Shown here in pieces: positions 1 to 13,895 of a stretch of DNA of 64,000 bases. The translations under genes and the position numbers were made by a program. Each line of letters starts with the position of its first letter. The stretch's first letter is position 1. This stretch comes from Sycobia sp. Sy_11 (taxonomy: Eukaryota > Arthropoda > Insecta > Hymenoptera > Epichrysomallidae): positions 3,370,501-3,434,500 of the forward strand of contig JACCIC010000003.1 of the NCBI GenBank assembly GCA_018907035.1, written 5' to 3'. Below the pieces are notes generated by a model, which was not told where the DNA came from, made no database searches, and saw only the letters and a list, made by a program, of their open reading frames with translations.

Positions 1-1005
1 AAGGTGTGCTCATATATTATTTACTTCTAAGTTATATTTTTTGCATTAATGTAAAATAATTTTTGTAAAAATTTCATCTATACTTGTTGATAATGTGAAA
101 TTGATAACAAGAACAGCTGATTAATTAACTTTTTTGACGAATTGTATATATATATAGTTCATACTATCGTTGCAGTAAATATTGCATTCCGAATAATATA
201 ATAATATTGTAAAATGCTTATACAGCTTAAATTTTAATCAGGTGCAAAGAGGAAACAATTAGCATTCCCGATATTAATGTATAATGTATATAATACATAT
301 ACGTATACATACATACACGGATAAATAAATTCTCTAATTCTACTATACAGTGCATATAATACATTTGAAAAACAACGTTCCATTCCTTCGAACGAAATTG
401 AAACGCGCATATGTATCTAAAAACTGGAACGCCATATATTCCATGTAACCTTGAAGTTATATACGCGCGAATCTCGGGATAAAAATGCGAATAATCCGTT
501 GCGAAGTTCCCCGTGTGAAAGGGTATAATATATATGTGTAGTTAAATCACATATTATAAATCCGCATGGTGAATAAAAAGCTGCCTGACCGGCTACTACA
601 ATATATATATACACCGCTCCTACGCTACATAAATGCGGCGTGCTTGCACAGGATATTACAGAGCAGCGCTTATTAATATTACAGGAGAATAAGCCTTCTA
701 ATCATGAGGCAATGCGCGCGCAACTGTGAGATTTTATAAGTTTTTAAATTTTGCAAAAGTCATTGTGTCCGTATATATATATAGCAGAATTCAGATTTAT
801 ATTATAGAATTGCCACAGATGATTATTAGGTATATATCTATTCATTTGTCATACATGTATATGATGTATAATGATTAAAACTGAGCGCTTTTTCATTATT
901 ACGTATTAAACGCTAAACGCGCGGCTTCGTCTCCGTTTCGGCCGGCGTGAGTTCATAAATATCTACATAGAACCTTGCGATTTCACCTTGAGACCCATTC
1001 GAGAT

Positions 1006-1008
<3 letters not shown>

Positions 1009-1052
<44 letters not shown>
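1009..1052. repeat. (GA)n followed by a G-run
   Basis: About 17 GA units run directly into a run of ten G. Apparent open frames rich in Arg-Glu across it are repeat artefacts. Confidence 0.95.
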
Positions 1053-2145
1053 CGAATCAGATGGATTTTATTACAGGAAAAATTCTCTATCGTATTTAAT
1101 TTGTGAATTAAGGTATTGTTTAATAAGTTTTTTGAGATATTTAGTAACTTGCATAGACTTTATGAATTTTTCGTAATGCAGCCGAGCACATTAACAAATA
1201 TTATTGGTATTCTATATATACCAGTTCAAATTTATTTTTCCAGGTCTAGGAGTCAATTTTTACATCCATCGAGCGAAAAGACAATTTATTTCCAATATAA
1301 TATTTTGTCATAAGCCGTGGATCATTAGAAAATTTCAGCTAATCGTATTTAGTCGTCTCTACCATACACTGCCGCCAAAATTGCAAGTAAACACGTGATA
1401 CAGTGCGAGAGCGAGAACGATCTTTCAGTCATTCTCATTTTTTACGGCCTTTCACGAACGTATCCGATACCTTACAGCCATCTAGAACAGACATAGATAA
1501 ACAAAAAGTCAGGATTAGCCAAAATACAGAATAATTTAATAATTACATATGTATCATCTGAAACAGCGTTTCTTCTTGCTCGATAGGTAAAAATTGGATT
1601 CTTCCGTTAGCATCTTATTTAATTTGGATAAAATTAAAAAAGCATCGTTGAAATCGTCGAATCTCTGTTCATTGTACGAAAAATATTGAATGTTTTTCTT
1701 CGCGCTTTAGAGCATCAATTTTCTTTTATGAAAAATTTAGTATAAACTGGAATCTCTATAAATGTCACACCACGATAACTTTAACGCAATAAGATACGTC
1801 GGCGCCTCGACGAATAATTAAATTACTTTTCCAATAGATATAAATATTTGTTTCAACTGTACCCCCCCCCCCTATTTGTTTATTAAAGCGCATCGTGCAT
1901 TTATAAATTTATTACGCGCAATTACAGCCATATATTTACATATGTTCTCGTGGAGAAATGAACGACCTTCGATCATTCGGAAATTATAAGAAATCTTTAT
2001 ATTAGCCGATGCCGACGACGCGTGCACGAAGTGTGACTGCTTTTGGCCGCGCGTGATTTGCCCGCTGGAAAATACGCGCCTAACGAAATGGAATGAATGT
2101 TTTGGGTATAATACGTTTTGAGATTGGTTTATATTATGCGTAAAT

Positions 2146-2148
<3 letters not shown>

Positions 2149-2227
<79 letters not shown>
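2149..2227. repeat. (CATA)n-(AT)n compound microsatellite
   Basis: About nine CATA units pass into about twenty AT units. Confidence 0.95.
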
Positions 2228-2229
<2 letters not shown>

Positions 2230-2454
2230 TTATATATATACTAATAGTAGAAATTTAGAGTCTTCGTATTTGGTGATCATTTAAATAGGAATCGTACATA
2301 GGTATAAGATATTATATCAGTAGAATTTAATTAGCTATATCCAATGCAGTTATACGTGATGACTCACCGGCGTTCACTGAATTTTAAAAGCTGCGCCTGA
2401 CATTTTAAATCTTTAATTTATAGTGCATATGTATTTATGTATGCATGTATGTAC

Positions 2455-2455
<1 letters not shown>

Positions 2456-2499
<44 letters not shown>
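2456..2499. repeat. (AT)n microsatellite
   Basis: An uninterrupted AT tract of about 22 units. Confidence 0.95.
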
Positions 2500-2500
<1 letters not shown>

Positions 2501-2625
2501 GATTTGAACTCACTTAAAATGCCGCATGCCAGTGCTAAGACAATTCAGTGAAACGTATAATTTTTTGTCAAGAGGTGGTTAAAAGCGATTTTTAAGATTC
2601 TTTTCCCGCGGATTATGCATTTGCA

Positions 2626-2691
<66 letters not shown>
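2626..2691. repeat. (ACAT)n-(AT)n microsatellite
   Basis: A short ACAT stretch extends into about 25 AT units. Confidence 0.95.
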
Positions 2692-2695
<4 letters not shown>

Positions 2696-2888
2696 AACAA
2701 GAAACATGTTTTAAATTTTTTAACGTATCGTGTTATCGTTAATTATTAAAATTATAAAATAAACGCGGTAAAATTTGAGGATTTCCATAAAGCGATGTTT
2801 AATACGATTCCGTGGAACGAGACCCAGGTGAAGTCATCTTTGCGTCAATGATTTTTTTAATTGCGGTCCACGTTACGGTCCCAGTCAA

Positions 2889-2893
2889 TTATA

Positions 2894-2949
<56 letters not shown>
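2889..2949. repeat. (AT)n microsatellite
   Basis: About 30 AT units. The Tyr-Ile open frame that spans it is an artefact of the repeat. Confidence 0.95.
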
Positions 2950-2952
<3 letters not shown>

Positions 2953-3140
2953 GGGGATTTCGAATCAATTTTTAGATTGATTTTGACATTTACTTCGTTG
3001 TATTTTTCAATTTCCAATAATGCATACTATGACTTAACTAAACGATAATCAGTAAAATTTCTTAAGCAGAAGAAAATGTATCTACATAAAAAAAGGACCA
3101 CGCATTGGATCGTGGAAACGTTATATATCAATTTAAAAAC

Positions 3141-3143
<3 letters not shown>

Positions 3144-3171
<28 letters not shown>
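3144..3171. repeat. (AT)n microsatellite
   Basis: About 14 AT units. Confidence 0.9.
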
Positions 3172-3177
<6 letters not shown>

Positions 3178-3400
3178 GAGAGCTACCTTGGAACCGTAGT
3201 CACCGTTAATAATGAGGGTACAGCAGTAGAGGAAAACATAACCAATTGGAAAAGGGACAGGAGGGATGACATTTCGAAAAAAGCTACTCCTGGCTCGAAA
3301 TGATGTTGAAATGCATCAGCGCGACGAGAACGAAATCGAAATTCATGCACCTACTATACACGGCTCTCAGCCTGTCTTCCGACGATACCTCGTAAATAGA

Positions 3401-3409
3401 ATGATGATG

Positions 3410-3475
<66 letters not shown>
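3401..3475. repeat. (TAA)n microsatellite
   Basis: Three ATG units pass into more than 20 TAA units. This is the longest trinucleotide tract in the upstream region. Confidence 0.95.
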
Positions 3476-3478
<3 letters not shown>

Positions 3479-3821
3479 GACTAAAAAATAATAATCGATG
3501 CAAATTTATATATAAAGAGAGATTTATCTTACAAAAGTATATATTAAAAAAAAAGTCCGAGTCTTTTCTCTAAATTGCAGACAGCTATATAGGCTCGATC
3601 GATATAAAAAATATTCTCGATTACCGGTCTCTTTTATAAACATAGCCATATAGATTTTACGCCTTATCCAATATATAATATTATAACTATTAACTTATTG
3701 CGTTTCCCAATCGATACTAGTTTTTGGAATAAATCACGTATTCCAGCTCGAGGAGTATTATATAGAGTCCCGAGCATTTACTTTAGCTAATTTTCAATTC
3801 ATTACGAGGCCTGGTGAAGAA

Positions 3822-3847
3822 GTCTCTCTCTCTCTCTCTCTCTCTCT
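3822..3847. repeat. (TC)n microsatellite
   Basis: About 13 TC units. Confidence 0.9.
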
Positions 3848-4456
3848 GGGCGTTATGATCTTTATAAATTTTCATCCTACACGAATAAGGAACAACTATT
3901 AACTCTCTAGTGTTCTTGATTTTTTAGTTTTTTTTTTATATACTAATCATTCTCAGTTTGGTTATATTGCTGCTGCCATGCTTGTTAATTATAACGAGAA
4001 ATGGAAGCAATATAATCTAGAGCGAGAGTATAGTCTATAAATTATATAATGCCAATTGTAATTTCGTTCCTCGGACTTTATATATATTATATTGTTAAAA
4101 TTCATTTAACACAGCAGCTCGAATGCAATTAGTATCCACGAGAGGATCTCGAGCGTCTCGTTGCGAGTATTAGCAAATTGGCGCGGGATTAACAAAAAAA
4201 AAAAAAAAAGGAAAAGAAATTTCGAAAAGAACGATTAAGAAATCACGACGGCGCCCAGTGAGGATCTTGATAATCTCTCAAACAGTCCGTTATTTATGGA
4301 CAAATCAATGAAATGTGAAAGTTTAAACGAAACATGTTGTATCATATATATATATGAGTGTGTGTGTGTGTTGTGAAGGATACTTTATGTATTTTAATTG
4401 CATATATATAGGTACGGAGAATGACGGCAAGAAAACGATGCGTCCTAGTCATGCCG

Positions 4457-4459
<3 letters not shown>

Positions 4460-4502
<43 letters not shown>
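4460..4502. repeat. (CT)n microsatellite
   Basis: About 21 CT units. It lies some 160 bp before a (GA)n tract, so the two form an imperfect inverted pair. Confidence 0.95.
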
Positions 4503-4506
<4 letters not shown>

Positions 4507-4653
4507 TATGTTATAATACACTTCGAATTTTTGATGTTACGTTGCACATTGCTATGGACGAATGTAGTTTCGAAAAGCCACGGTGCTTATACATTAAACT
4601 GATATACAAAAATAGTTTCTTTTTTTTTATTGTATCTCGTGGTCTTGTAATTA

Positions 4654-4655
<2 letters not shown>

Positions 4656-4705
<50 letters not shown>
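4656..4705. repeat. (GA)n microsatellite
   Basis: About 24 GA units, with the purine-rich strand opposite to that of the tract at 4460. Confidence 0.95.
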
Positions 4706-4709
<4 letters not shown>

Positions 4710-5379
4710 GGAGAGATAAAAAAGAGAGCGACATAGGAATAATTAAATTTATTATTTTTTGATGTTAATATTATTATCTACATTACTATTTATAAATAGT
4801 AATTTTATTAAGCTTTTAAACAAAAATCTGGACTATACTATATTATTTTGCGATGATCTCTGTATATGTAGTCTGGGCTCTAAGTTCAGCAGGAATACAA
4901 AGCGAATCATATGGATTTTCGTACACTTAGAAATCTAAAGTACAGATATTGCTGACTTTCCATATGAATTCTTTTGGCTTTTCAGTAGACCTAACAAAAT
5001 TCAGTTGAAAACCATGACAAACCATGCAGCATTTCTTCTGAATTCTTGCTGGATTACACTTGGATTTTTCAATTGAAAATCTATTTCTTATAGAGCGGCA
5101 TATAGGCATGGTTACAATTTTTAAAATCCATTTAATAACGTTTAATTTTATTTTATTACTGAGCTCTTATAGCTTGAACAGAAAGATTTCATAAAGCTAT
5201 ACTTTTGATGAAGTAGATAAGTAAATAAATATTTTACAGCAAATACAAATAGTTAATTCTAAAACATTTGAACTTAACGTCCCGTCCGTCTTCTGCTAAT
5301 ATTTAGTTTTAATTACTATCGTTATTTTATAAAAAAATTTTTTCGCAATTTAAAATTCAAATCTTAAAGATTCGCTTAA

Positions 5380-5381
<2 letters not shown>

Positions 5382-5426
<45 letters not shown>
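5382..5426. repeat. (AT)n microsatellite
   Basis: About 22 AT units, some 500 bp upstream of the reductase start codon. Confidence 0.95.
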
Positions 5427-5432
<6 letters not shown>

Positions 5433-5866
5433 TATACACCGTCTTTAAACATCTGCTACGATTTATTGTTCATCTGTAAATCTATACTGAAGTATTAAAC
5501 AAGAAATAATATTCAGTTTTCAAATGCTTTATTTTTTGACTTAACTTTAAAATAAAAACCCTTCTAATGTTTAAAACATTTTATAAGCAAAGTTTCATAG
5601 ATTATAATATATTTTCTATATAGAAAACGTAACATCTTTCAGTTTTTTTCGTATCAAATCCGTTCACTCGTATTTAATCTTCCGATAATTAATAGCGAAG
5701 CTTTTGGACTTTTTTCAATACATAAATAGTGCTATTATGAAACTTGTTCTTTATATGTATATAATTATAATGATAATATGAGGCTAGGAATAATTATGAA
5801 CATTTAAAATAACGCATATATTGTACGCAATGTAATCAATAAACGACATCTGTATGTACTTTTCAG

Positions 5867-5929
5867 GACTGTCCATTTCATTGTTCAATTCAACTCAGAT
5901 CGCATAACATACGCGCGCAGAATACAGCC
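5867..5929 (+). other. 5' UTR segment of the reductase gene
   Basis: The sequence before the ATG is preceded by a pyrimidine-rich tract ending in tttcag at 5861-5866. This suggests that the coding exon begins with about 63 bases of leader spliced from an unseen non-coding exon. The start context acagccATGGCC is a good match to the animal consensus. The upstream exon itself was not found. Confidence 0.5.
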
Positions 5930-6136
5930 ATGGCCGATACAGCAGTCGCGAAGAAGCCAAACATACCGGAATGGTATCGCGACCGAGAGGTGCTGGTAAC
6001 CGGCGGCACGGGATTCATGGGCAAAGTACTGCTGGCCAAATTGCTCATGGGTTGCCCCGACATAAGGCAGATTTTCGTACTTATCAGAAATAAGAAGGGC
6101 GTGGCGTCCAAGAACAGGCTCGACAGCTTGCTACAG
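5930..6136 (+). CDS. FAR coding exon 1
   Basis: Residues 1-69, ending in phase 0 at ctacag|gtttgt. It contains the NAD(P)-binding glycine motif VTGGTGFMG at residues 23-31 and the typical VLIRNKKG strand that follows. An open frame on the opposite strand here is a shadow of this GC-rich exon. Confidence 0.93.
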
Positions 6137-6208
6137 GTTTGTCGATGGCTTCTGTACATATATACAAAACATCTTCGCGTAATGTTGATATTATGAAGTA
6201 ATTTCTTT

Positions 6209-6274
<66 letters not shown>

Positions 6275-7609
6275 TATCGCTCATCTAGTTATACATATAT
6301 AATATATAAATACACCGTGGATAATACACATATATAGTCTTAAGGTGCATAAGAAATAGTATATACACATAGTCGAGTGTGAATTCGAGAAACGCTATAT
6401 CTGTACATACCTACGTAGAGAGACCTCTGGCAATCTTTCTTAGCTTTTATATAGAAATTGAAAGTGCGGAATTCGTTATGTGCCTATAGTGGGCGGTATT
6501 TAGGTCATCCAGGACGAATGAAAATTCCTATTTCCTTCATTAATCATTTTATCGGGTTGGATAATTAAAAGAGAGGCATATGAGTAAAATTACTCGATCT
6601 GGCTGCAACGTTATCATGGTCAATTTATATATATATATATAATCCACGTGTAAAATCTTAATAACAATTTCGATAATTTTAAATTGATTATTTTTTATAG
6701 TTCCGTAATGCTGTTTAAACTAATGTTTTTGTTTTCTAATTTAACGATTTGATTAACATAATTGCAATTATAAAAAAATGTCTTTATTAAATGCACTAAA
6801 ATAGTCTATTATTGAGTATATATTATCTTGTTTTGTACTGAGTAAATTATTTTCTTAAATTGAGAAAGTGCCTTCTTAGACCAAGGAAGTTTTTACTTAG
6901 TTGAAGAAGATTCCATTTAAATCAAAGCATATCGTCTTAAATCTAGTAAATATTTTCTTAATTTAAGAAAATAATTTACAAAACAAGTAAATATTTACTT
7001 GATATCAGAAAAAAAATTTTTTTTTTCAGTGTGAAATTACATATGTTTTTAATCTCCATAAGTATAGTCGTGGTCTCTCTGTTTGGACACTGTGAAACCG
7101 AATAAAGAATTTTTTGTCTCAGAACAATTAAACGAATTTTTCAAAATATTTATACCATATTACTGTCATTGCAGTTTAAGTAAACCGAGAGAGAGAAAAA
7201 AGCAACATTATCCATTGTTACGCAAAAAAATGCTAGCAAAAAGAATGGCTCTCGGTTCTTATATTTTCAAATATTACCTGTACTCAACTATTCTTAAATC
7301 ATACCGTATATACATGGAAATAAGTAAATAGAGACGCAACGTAACGCGGCGAAACCATTGGGACATGTAATGAGTGAGCGCGCGTTTAATTTTTTTTTGC
7401 AATTACTGCCATGTCATTCTAAAGCATATATCCACTTTTAAAGTTTTTCCCGAGGCAAATCTCACAGTAAGAAAATTCCGAGCTTATAAATATAGCTGGG
7501 AGCTTTTCAAGAAACCTACGTTTTTCTTTTAACTGGCTTTTAACTCTTTGAACTCTATAATGAAACTATAGTGAACAGTGTAGCTGCTGTCCATTGCTAT
7601 TCGTTTTAA

Positions 7610-7664
<55 letters not shown>

Positions 7665-8284
7665 CTTTCGTCTGATATAAGTATCTGACTCTATAAATTC
7701 TATATAATAATTTGGCAACTTTTATTCTTTACAATTTTAAAAGGAAAGCTATTTTAAACTAAGTTTAAAATATAAGATTTATTATTTTATGATTTGGATT
7801 ACACACACACACACACACACACACACGCACGCACGCGCGCGCGCACAGACACACATATTTATATGAAATTGCAGGTTATATGCATATATTTTAATAAAAG
7901 AAAATTAAAGATTTATATATTTATTTAAATTTACTCGAAACTCAATCCAAGTGCGTCTCACAATGTTTCTTTGTTTTACATTTAATGTAAATAAATCGTA
8001 CCATTAATACAAGTTACATCTCTAAAATGTTCAATGTTTCGGCACGATGGAAATCAACAATATTGTTTCGAGATGCAACTCTACGTGTAGCAATTTCATT
8101 ATAATAATATAGGGAAAGGAAGATATCGAAAGGATAATCGGATCGGCCTTACGGGAGAAAGGTTACATATTCCTTCTGCGCATGCGTACACTCATCTCCA
8201 TTATATAAATATATAAGTATATAAAGTTAAGCTCGGCGCGCCGTTGGGGAGAAAATCGCATCGTTAATGCGCCTTATGCAGGGG

Positions 8285-8372
<88 letters not shown>

Positions 8373-8512
8373 AAGAAAAGAAAAACAAGAAAAACAAGAA
8401 GATGAGTGAAGGAGTTTTGGGATGGAATAACCAGCAGACCTTGACATAATTCCAAGGATAAACGAAGCCCCCCAAACGCTGGCTACTTATAAGCGAAAGG
8501 ATATCGCTTTAT

Positions 8513-8571
<59 letters not shown>

Positions 8572-9743
8572 TACGAAAAGAACCGGTCGATCTTCCATAG
8601 AGGGCGGTTGCCCTTATTTTCGCTTTCGCTTTATAATGCATTCTCGCCTGTGTGTATACAGGCGCAGACGTGCGCATGTGCGCGTGTAAATAAAGAGACA
8701 GAGAGGAGAGAGAGAGAGAGATGAGTATGGCCCAAGGTTCCGGGCCCGTATACGAATTTAATACATAACCTGTGTTATATAACTACCATCGGGCAATGGT
8801 AGATATACACCTGTTGCCTGCGCAATTCGGATCAGTTTATCGCTACTTTTTCTTTCTGCTTAATTTAAACAATTTCTTTATTCTCCGGCCAATGCTTAAA
8901 TTATAATTTAACCGATGTTCGAACATTACTGTATTAAAACATCCACTATATAAGATGTGTTGTACATTTCTATGCGATTGAACGGTATTGAACACTTCTG
9001 TTCCGCGGTTGAATGCTTGTGAAAAACAAAATCATCGCTGACTCTAAAAATCCTTCAACAAAAATATTAATTTTCGATTGTTTCTCTAACGTATTTCTGT
9101 AATTCTGAAATAAAGTTATTGTAAAACATCAATTCGACGCGTTTCCATTGAATTTTGAACATACACATCGACAATGTGACCCGCGATGTTAGCAGTATAT
9201 AATATCTGCATTATATCTTTAATGTCGGTAATATGCGCTGTTATAATATGAACTCCGAGATGAACTCTTATTGCGCAACCAGTGTTCCACCAAGAATAAA
9301 ACGATTCTATAGAAAATTATGTCTACAGTCGACATAAATTCACTGCAAACATCGGTATGTAAGAAGTATAAGTCCGAAGACCAATAAATTAATAAAATAA
9401 CATGTTTCAAGTGAATGTAATTAATTTTCGTGATTAAAGCGCAAGGCCTATAACTTGTATTTTAAACAAAACGCAAGATTAGATGCAAATTAATTTTTTT
9501 TATTTGCGGTTATCACAAATAATTTGCACGAAGAATAGGAAAGATATTTTTTAAAAACAAACCGAGATTACGGAACTTGCCTGCATTAATGTTGAGCTTT
9601 GTTGCATATATCTTAAAATTGTACTTAATGATAGAAGCTTTTACTAAACGCTATGAAAAAAAAGGATTGAGTACAAAGACAAAGTCAAATCTAAGATTCC
9701 TGTAATGATGTATAGACTGTAACGCTTATAGACTGTAAGTGAA

Positions 9744-9788
<45 letters not shown>

Positions 9789-10352
9789 GAATATTATTAT
9801 AATTTTCAGAAGAGAACGTGATCAATCGGAATAGCGTCTTTTTTTCTTCTTCATTTCGCCTCTGCGTATAACGCACGCATCGCAAAATCTCGGCGGACAG
9901 TATGATGCTTAAAAATGCGGATCGGCGTCGAGATAACATTTATACAATTGCGTTATTATACTCGCATTAATATTATACGTTTTAGAACGATTTTCACGTG
10001 CGCGGCGAGCGCGCTTTAAATACAAACGAGCGCACGCGGACGCAGATTTTGGTGCGCTCGCACTATTAATAATAATCCTGCCGAGGTGGGGGGGAGGGGG
10101 CTAAAAAAACCTCGAATTACGACACAATTTTTCGGATCTTGAATCGACGGAATGCGAAAAACAAAGCGTGAATTCCACTTGTATGTTTTACCACGGCCGA
10201 ACAAAGTAAAGAAACAAAAACATGAAAGAGAAAAAGAAAGACCGAGAGAGAGAGAGAGAGATTCGAAGTCGGAAACTGATCGAGGATCAGCGCGTGCGCC
10301 GCATATGGAATGCTCTTCCTTTTATCTTACATAAATTGGTCGCACAATTTAA

Positions 10353-10401
<49 letters not shown>

Positions 10402-13400
10402 TTAGACACGAGGTGGTCTGAATCTTTAAGTGACTGAAAAAAAGTGGAATCGGGAAATCCCTATACGCTTGCGGAGCTGACGCGCATTTCAAATCGGGCT
10501 CTTTACGAATTTTTAACTATTCGAATTATTTGAATACTAGAGAATCGAATTAATTCGTATCTCAGATTGAAACAGTTGGATCCTCTGTATGTTTGAGCGC
10601 GCTTGAACCGTTGAACCATCAATCATCACTAAAATCATACACGTACATCTGCCAAAGATTTTCAGATTCGATTTGATCAGGCAAAAGGTTCGTCGTCGAT
10701 TCCCTGCCAGTATTTGAATACGCGTTTACTAAGAGGAATTATTGTGTAAATTGAATATATGATATGAGAAAGATTTAATTCGCACTTATGGATAATAAAA
10801 AGTTGAGTAACAGATATACATAAATACAGTTGCGTTAAAAGTTGATTAAGATATTTTATGCGCTGTAATGATTTTTTGCATTGATTTCGCTTCTAATATT
10901 TATTATACTAATTGCGGTTTTTTTATTCCAAAGAATAAATGCATCAGGCATCTAAAATACAACTCATTTAAGAACTGACTCATCGTTTGAGTATGAAAAT
11001 TTAAGCGATCTATCACATTGGTTTAATAAAGCGATAGAATGTGTCGAAAGTAAAGATACGAAATTTCATTATTTGAAGCTAATTCTTGATTTAAAAAAAT
11101 ATATATTGATAGTATAATTTAGATAAAATTACTAGTAAGTTATTTAAATAAGAGAAATAATTTTTTATACAGTGCATATATTCATTTATTGAATAAATTT
11201 CTTAATAAAATAAAATAAAATGTAAGCGTATATATAGATCGTCACATTTTTCTTCGGCATTGTTCTTCCTGATAAGTTAAATTACAGCAATATTACAATT
11301 ATGTTGAAAATACTTGATCAATTGTCCAGGATTGATTTGGTTTGTCAATCTCCTTTGTTCATACCGTTAAGTTCTACCAGACGAACTACGACATCATCCA
11401 GGGTTCTGGGTACTGATCAGACGAATGGCAGCCATATTGCTTTTTTGCTCTATGCATAAAAGGGAAGTGCCGTAGTATCTTATATATGAAGCTTTAAGGT
11501 TTGCTTGTATATATTTGTTGCTTGTCTGCGTCTGTCCAATCAATGTTTAATCTCATTCTTTTTCTCTTTGTCACATTCAAATTATGCCCAGATTTTCGCG
11601 TCTAATAAAAAACGAGGGATTCTGGGTCTGACTGCGTTAAGGCGACTACAAATAAAGAGAACAAGCTTCGGTTTTTAGATATATAAGATAGCCCTTTAGT
11701 CAGCCCCGTCGAAACTAATGATTTAGTTTTCTACATGAGGTGTGGCGGCCAAACCCAATTACTACGTACAATCTGATACGATTTTTAGATGAAAGGAACG
11801 CAAGTTCTGCCTGTGTCACGTTGTACTTTTGGATTTTGGGTTGGCCACATAGGTGATGCTTCCCGATGAAAATTATATTCAAATTCAACACCAAGAAATT
11901 GACAAAAAATCCAGAAGCTTCTTCTCCTTCTTCACAATAACTCTCCCCAGATAACGTGTCTCGGATAATATTAGATAACACTAGATATTCTGATACTTGA
12001 TGCAACTGAATAACAAATATGTCTGGTTTAGTTTTAAGTAGATGTTGCAAAAAATATCTCCTAAACGTTGAATATTAAAAGACGTAACTGCTCCTAAAAT
12101 ATTGATTTATTACTGTATCAATTTTAAAAACTTGTAGATCAAAGCTTCTTAATTATTTCGTTAAAAACGAAGCTGAGAAACTAGTCAGACTTGCGAAATT
12201 TAATTAAGAATATATGTACTGAATTAAAATGATATAAGTTTGATTATATTTGAAATTTTTGGCGGAATATGCTACTTATTGATTTTTGAATAATCATGGA
12301 AAATATTCATTAAACTGTGATCTATTTTGTAGTTTTTATTATAGTTTTTTTTTTTTTTTAATTATAGCCGAATATATACCTATTTTCCATATTAAAGTTT
12401 TTAACATGTTTTCTAACTTTCAATATATATTTTTGTGAAATATGAAAAATACTTATCTTGTATGTAATGTTATTATTGTAAAGTTGATAGAAAAATTATC
12501 ATTTCAAAATATGCTCTCCATTTTTTTCGTAATTTCTGTCTATATGCTTTTGATTGTTTTTCTTTTTTTAAGATCGCCAATTTGTTAAAGAGAGGATTAT
12601 CGTGGGTGAGACTTAATTAATCAATAAAATCTGAATTCAGAAATGAGATTTTCGAAAGTCGTTAATTCCAATATAAATTATTGCATTCATTTAAAACTTT
12701 TTTACTTTGTTTAATATATATATATGCATTAAATCGAACATCTTTTTTATACGACGTTTTTACATTATTGAGTAAGAATATCGACTGGATTTTTTAAATA
12801 ATTTTTTCTTCAATGTTTTTAGAGATAATTTTTATTAATTTCTAATATAACTATAGATACAAAATTTTATTTAGTTTGTTCATTTTAATATTCATTTAAT
12901 TTTTGACCAAGGAAGAAATATTAAACGATTTTAATTAGAATATTACAATTATTCTGATTTCTTAAAAAAAACACGTGATTTTTTTCCACATTGTTTATCT
13001 ACTTCCTTATGAAAAACTGTTTGCATAAAACTCGTAATCATGCGAAACGGCTTAACCAACTATGAATATAAATCTTTATTCTATGAATTTGTTGGTCCAG
13101 CCCTGGTCGAACGAGTATAATCAATAATACAAGGCCGGGGTCGATGAGGGTTTACAAGAAAAACAATTTCAAATCTAAATAAGTATCTCGATTTTCTATG
13201 TATAGGTAAAAGAAATAGCCGTTTGAAAAGATTTTCATGCATTTAACGCGTGTGCTATATCTACATATTGCAGACCAGAGTCGAGAGGAAACAGAAAAGT
13301 TTGAAGAAAATAATGAGATAACAAAAAAACCGGGAGTTTTTGCGCTTATATCGTTAAATATCATTCTATATGTGCATTTGGCAATTTCAAATTGCCATTT

Positions 13401-13845
13401 ATGCGCGTTTGGAAATAATTTTTCCTATACGGCGCATTCTAATAATGCATTAAAAAAAAAGTTACGCACGCAATGGGTCAGGACATACCAATCAATTTGG
13501 ATGCTGCCCAAATTCATTAGTTACGCTGTGTTTTATGGTGGATATGTATACTCTAGTCGGTGTAATAAATTCATTGACTGGCTAATAAAGTAATTCGTTC
13601 CGATCTTTTTTACGATTATAATACGTTGTATAGTTAGCCGAACTGCCCGAAACAAGAGTTTAAGAAAAATGAGGTTGCAGTTAATTAGTCATGGTATTAA
13701 GCACGCGTTATAATAGATAATTTTATTAACGTTATTGCGGATTATTGTATAACGACGCCTCATTCATAGACCAATCCTTCGTCTTGCACCCATACACCAG
13801 CATATATGTACATCGGTACGCTTCTACTTTCGATTATATATACGA

Positions 13846-13895
<50 letters not shown>

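Larger units (their letters stand above)
1..5866. other. Upstream intergenic DNA, microsatellite-rich
   Basis: No coding sequence can be supported here. The open frames are short, and most of them run through (AT)n, (GA)n or (TAA)n tracts. About ten separate microsatellites are listed individually. The end of the stretch probably contains the promoter and a non-coding first exon of the reductase gene, because a 3' splice site (tttcag) occurs at 5861-5866 just before its coding start. I could not place the transcription start. Confidence 0.6.

Noticed and set aside
988..1176. Open frame with Arg-Glu repeats
   Set aside because: Translation of a (GA)n tract with no conserved flank.
2812..3048. 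Open frame rich in Tyr-Ile
   Set aside because: It is created by an (AT)n tract; the same artefact occurs at 8227, 8483, 10222, 13806, 16416, 45330 and 61397.
5890..6159. 89-codon open frame on the minus strand
   Set aside because: It is the reverse shadow of FAR exon 1, which has clear family motifs and splice sites on the plus strand.
11715..12050. 111-codon open frame on the minus strand in FAR intron 1
   Set aside because: No recognisable family and no neighbouring exon; could be an eroded transposon but nothing legible supports it.
13237..13593. 118-codon open frame in FAR intron 1
   Set aside because: No motif, no splice context and AT-rich codon use; chance frame until homology is shown.
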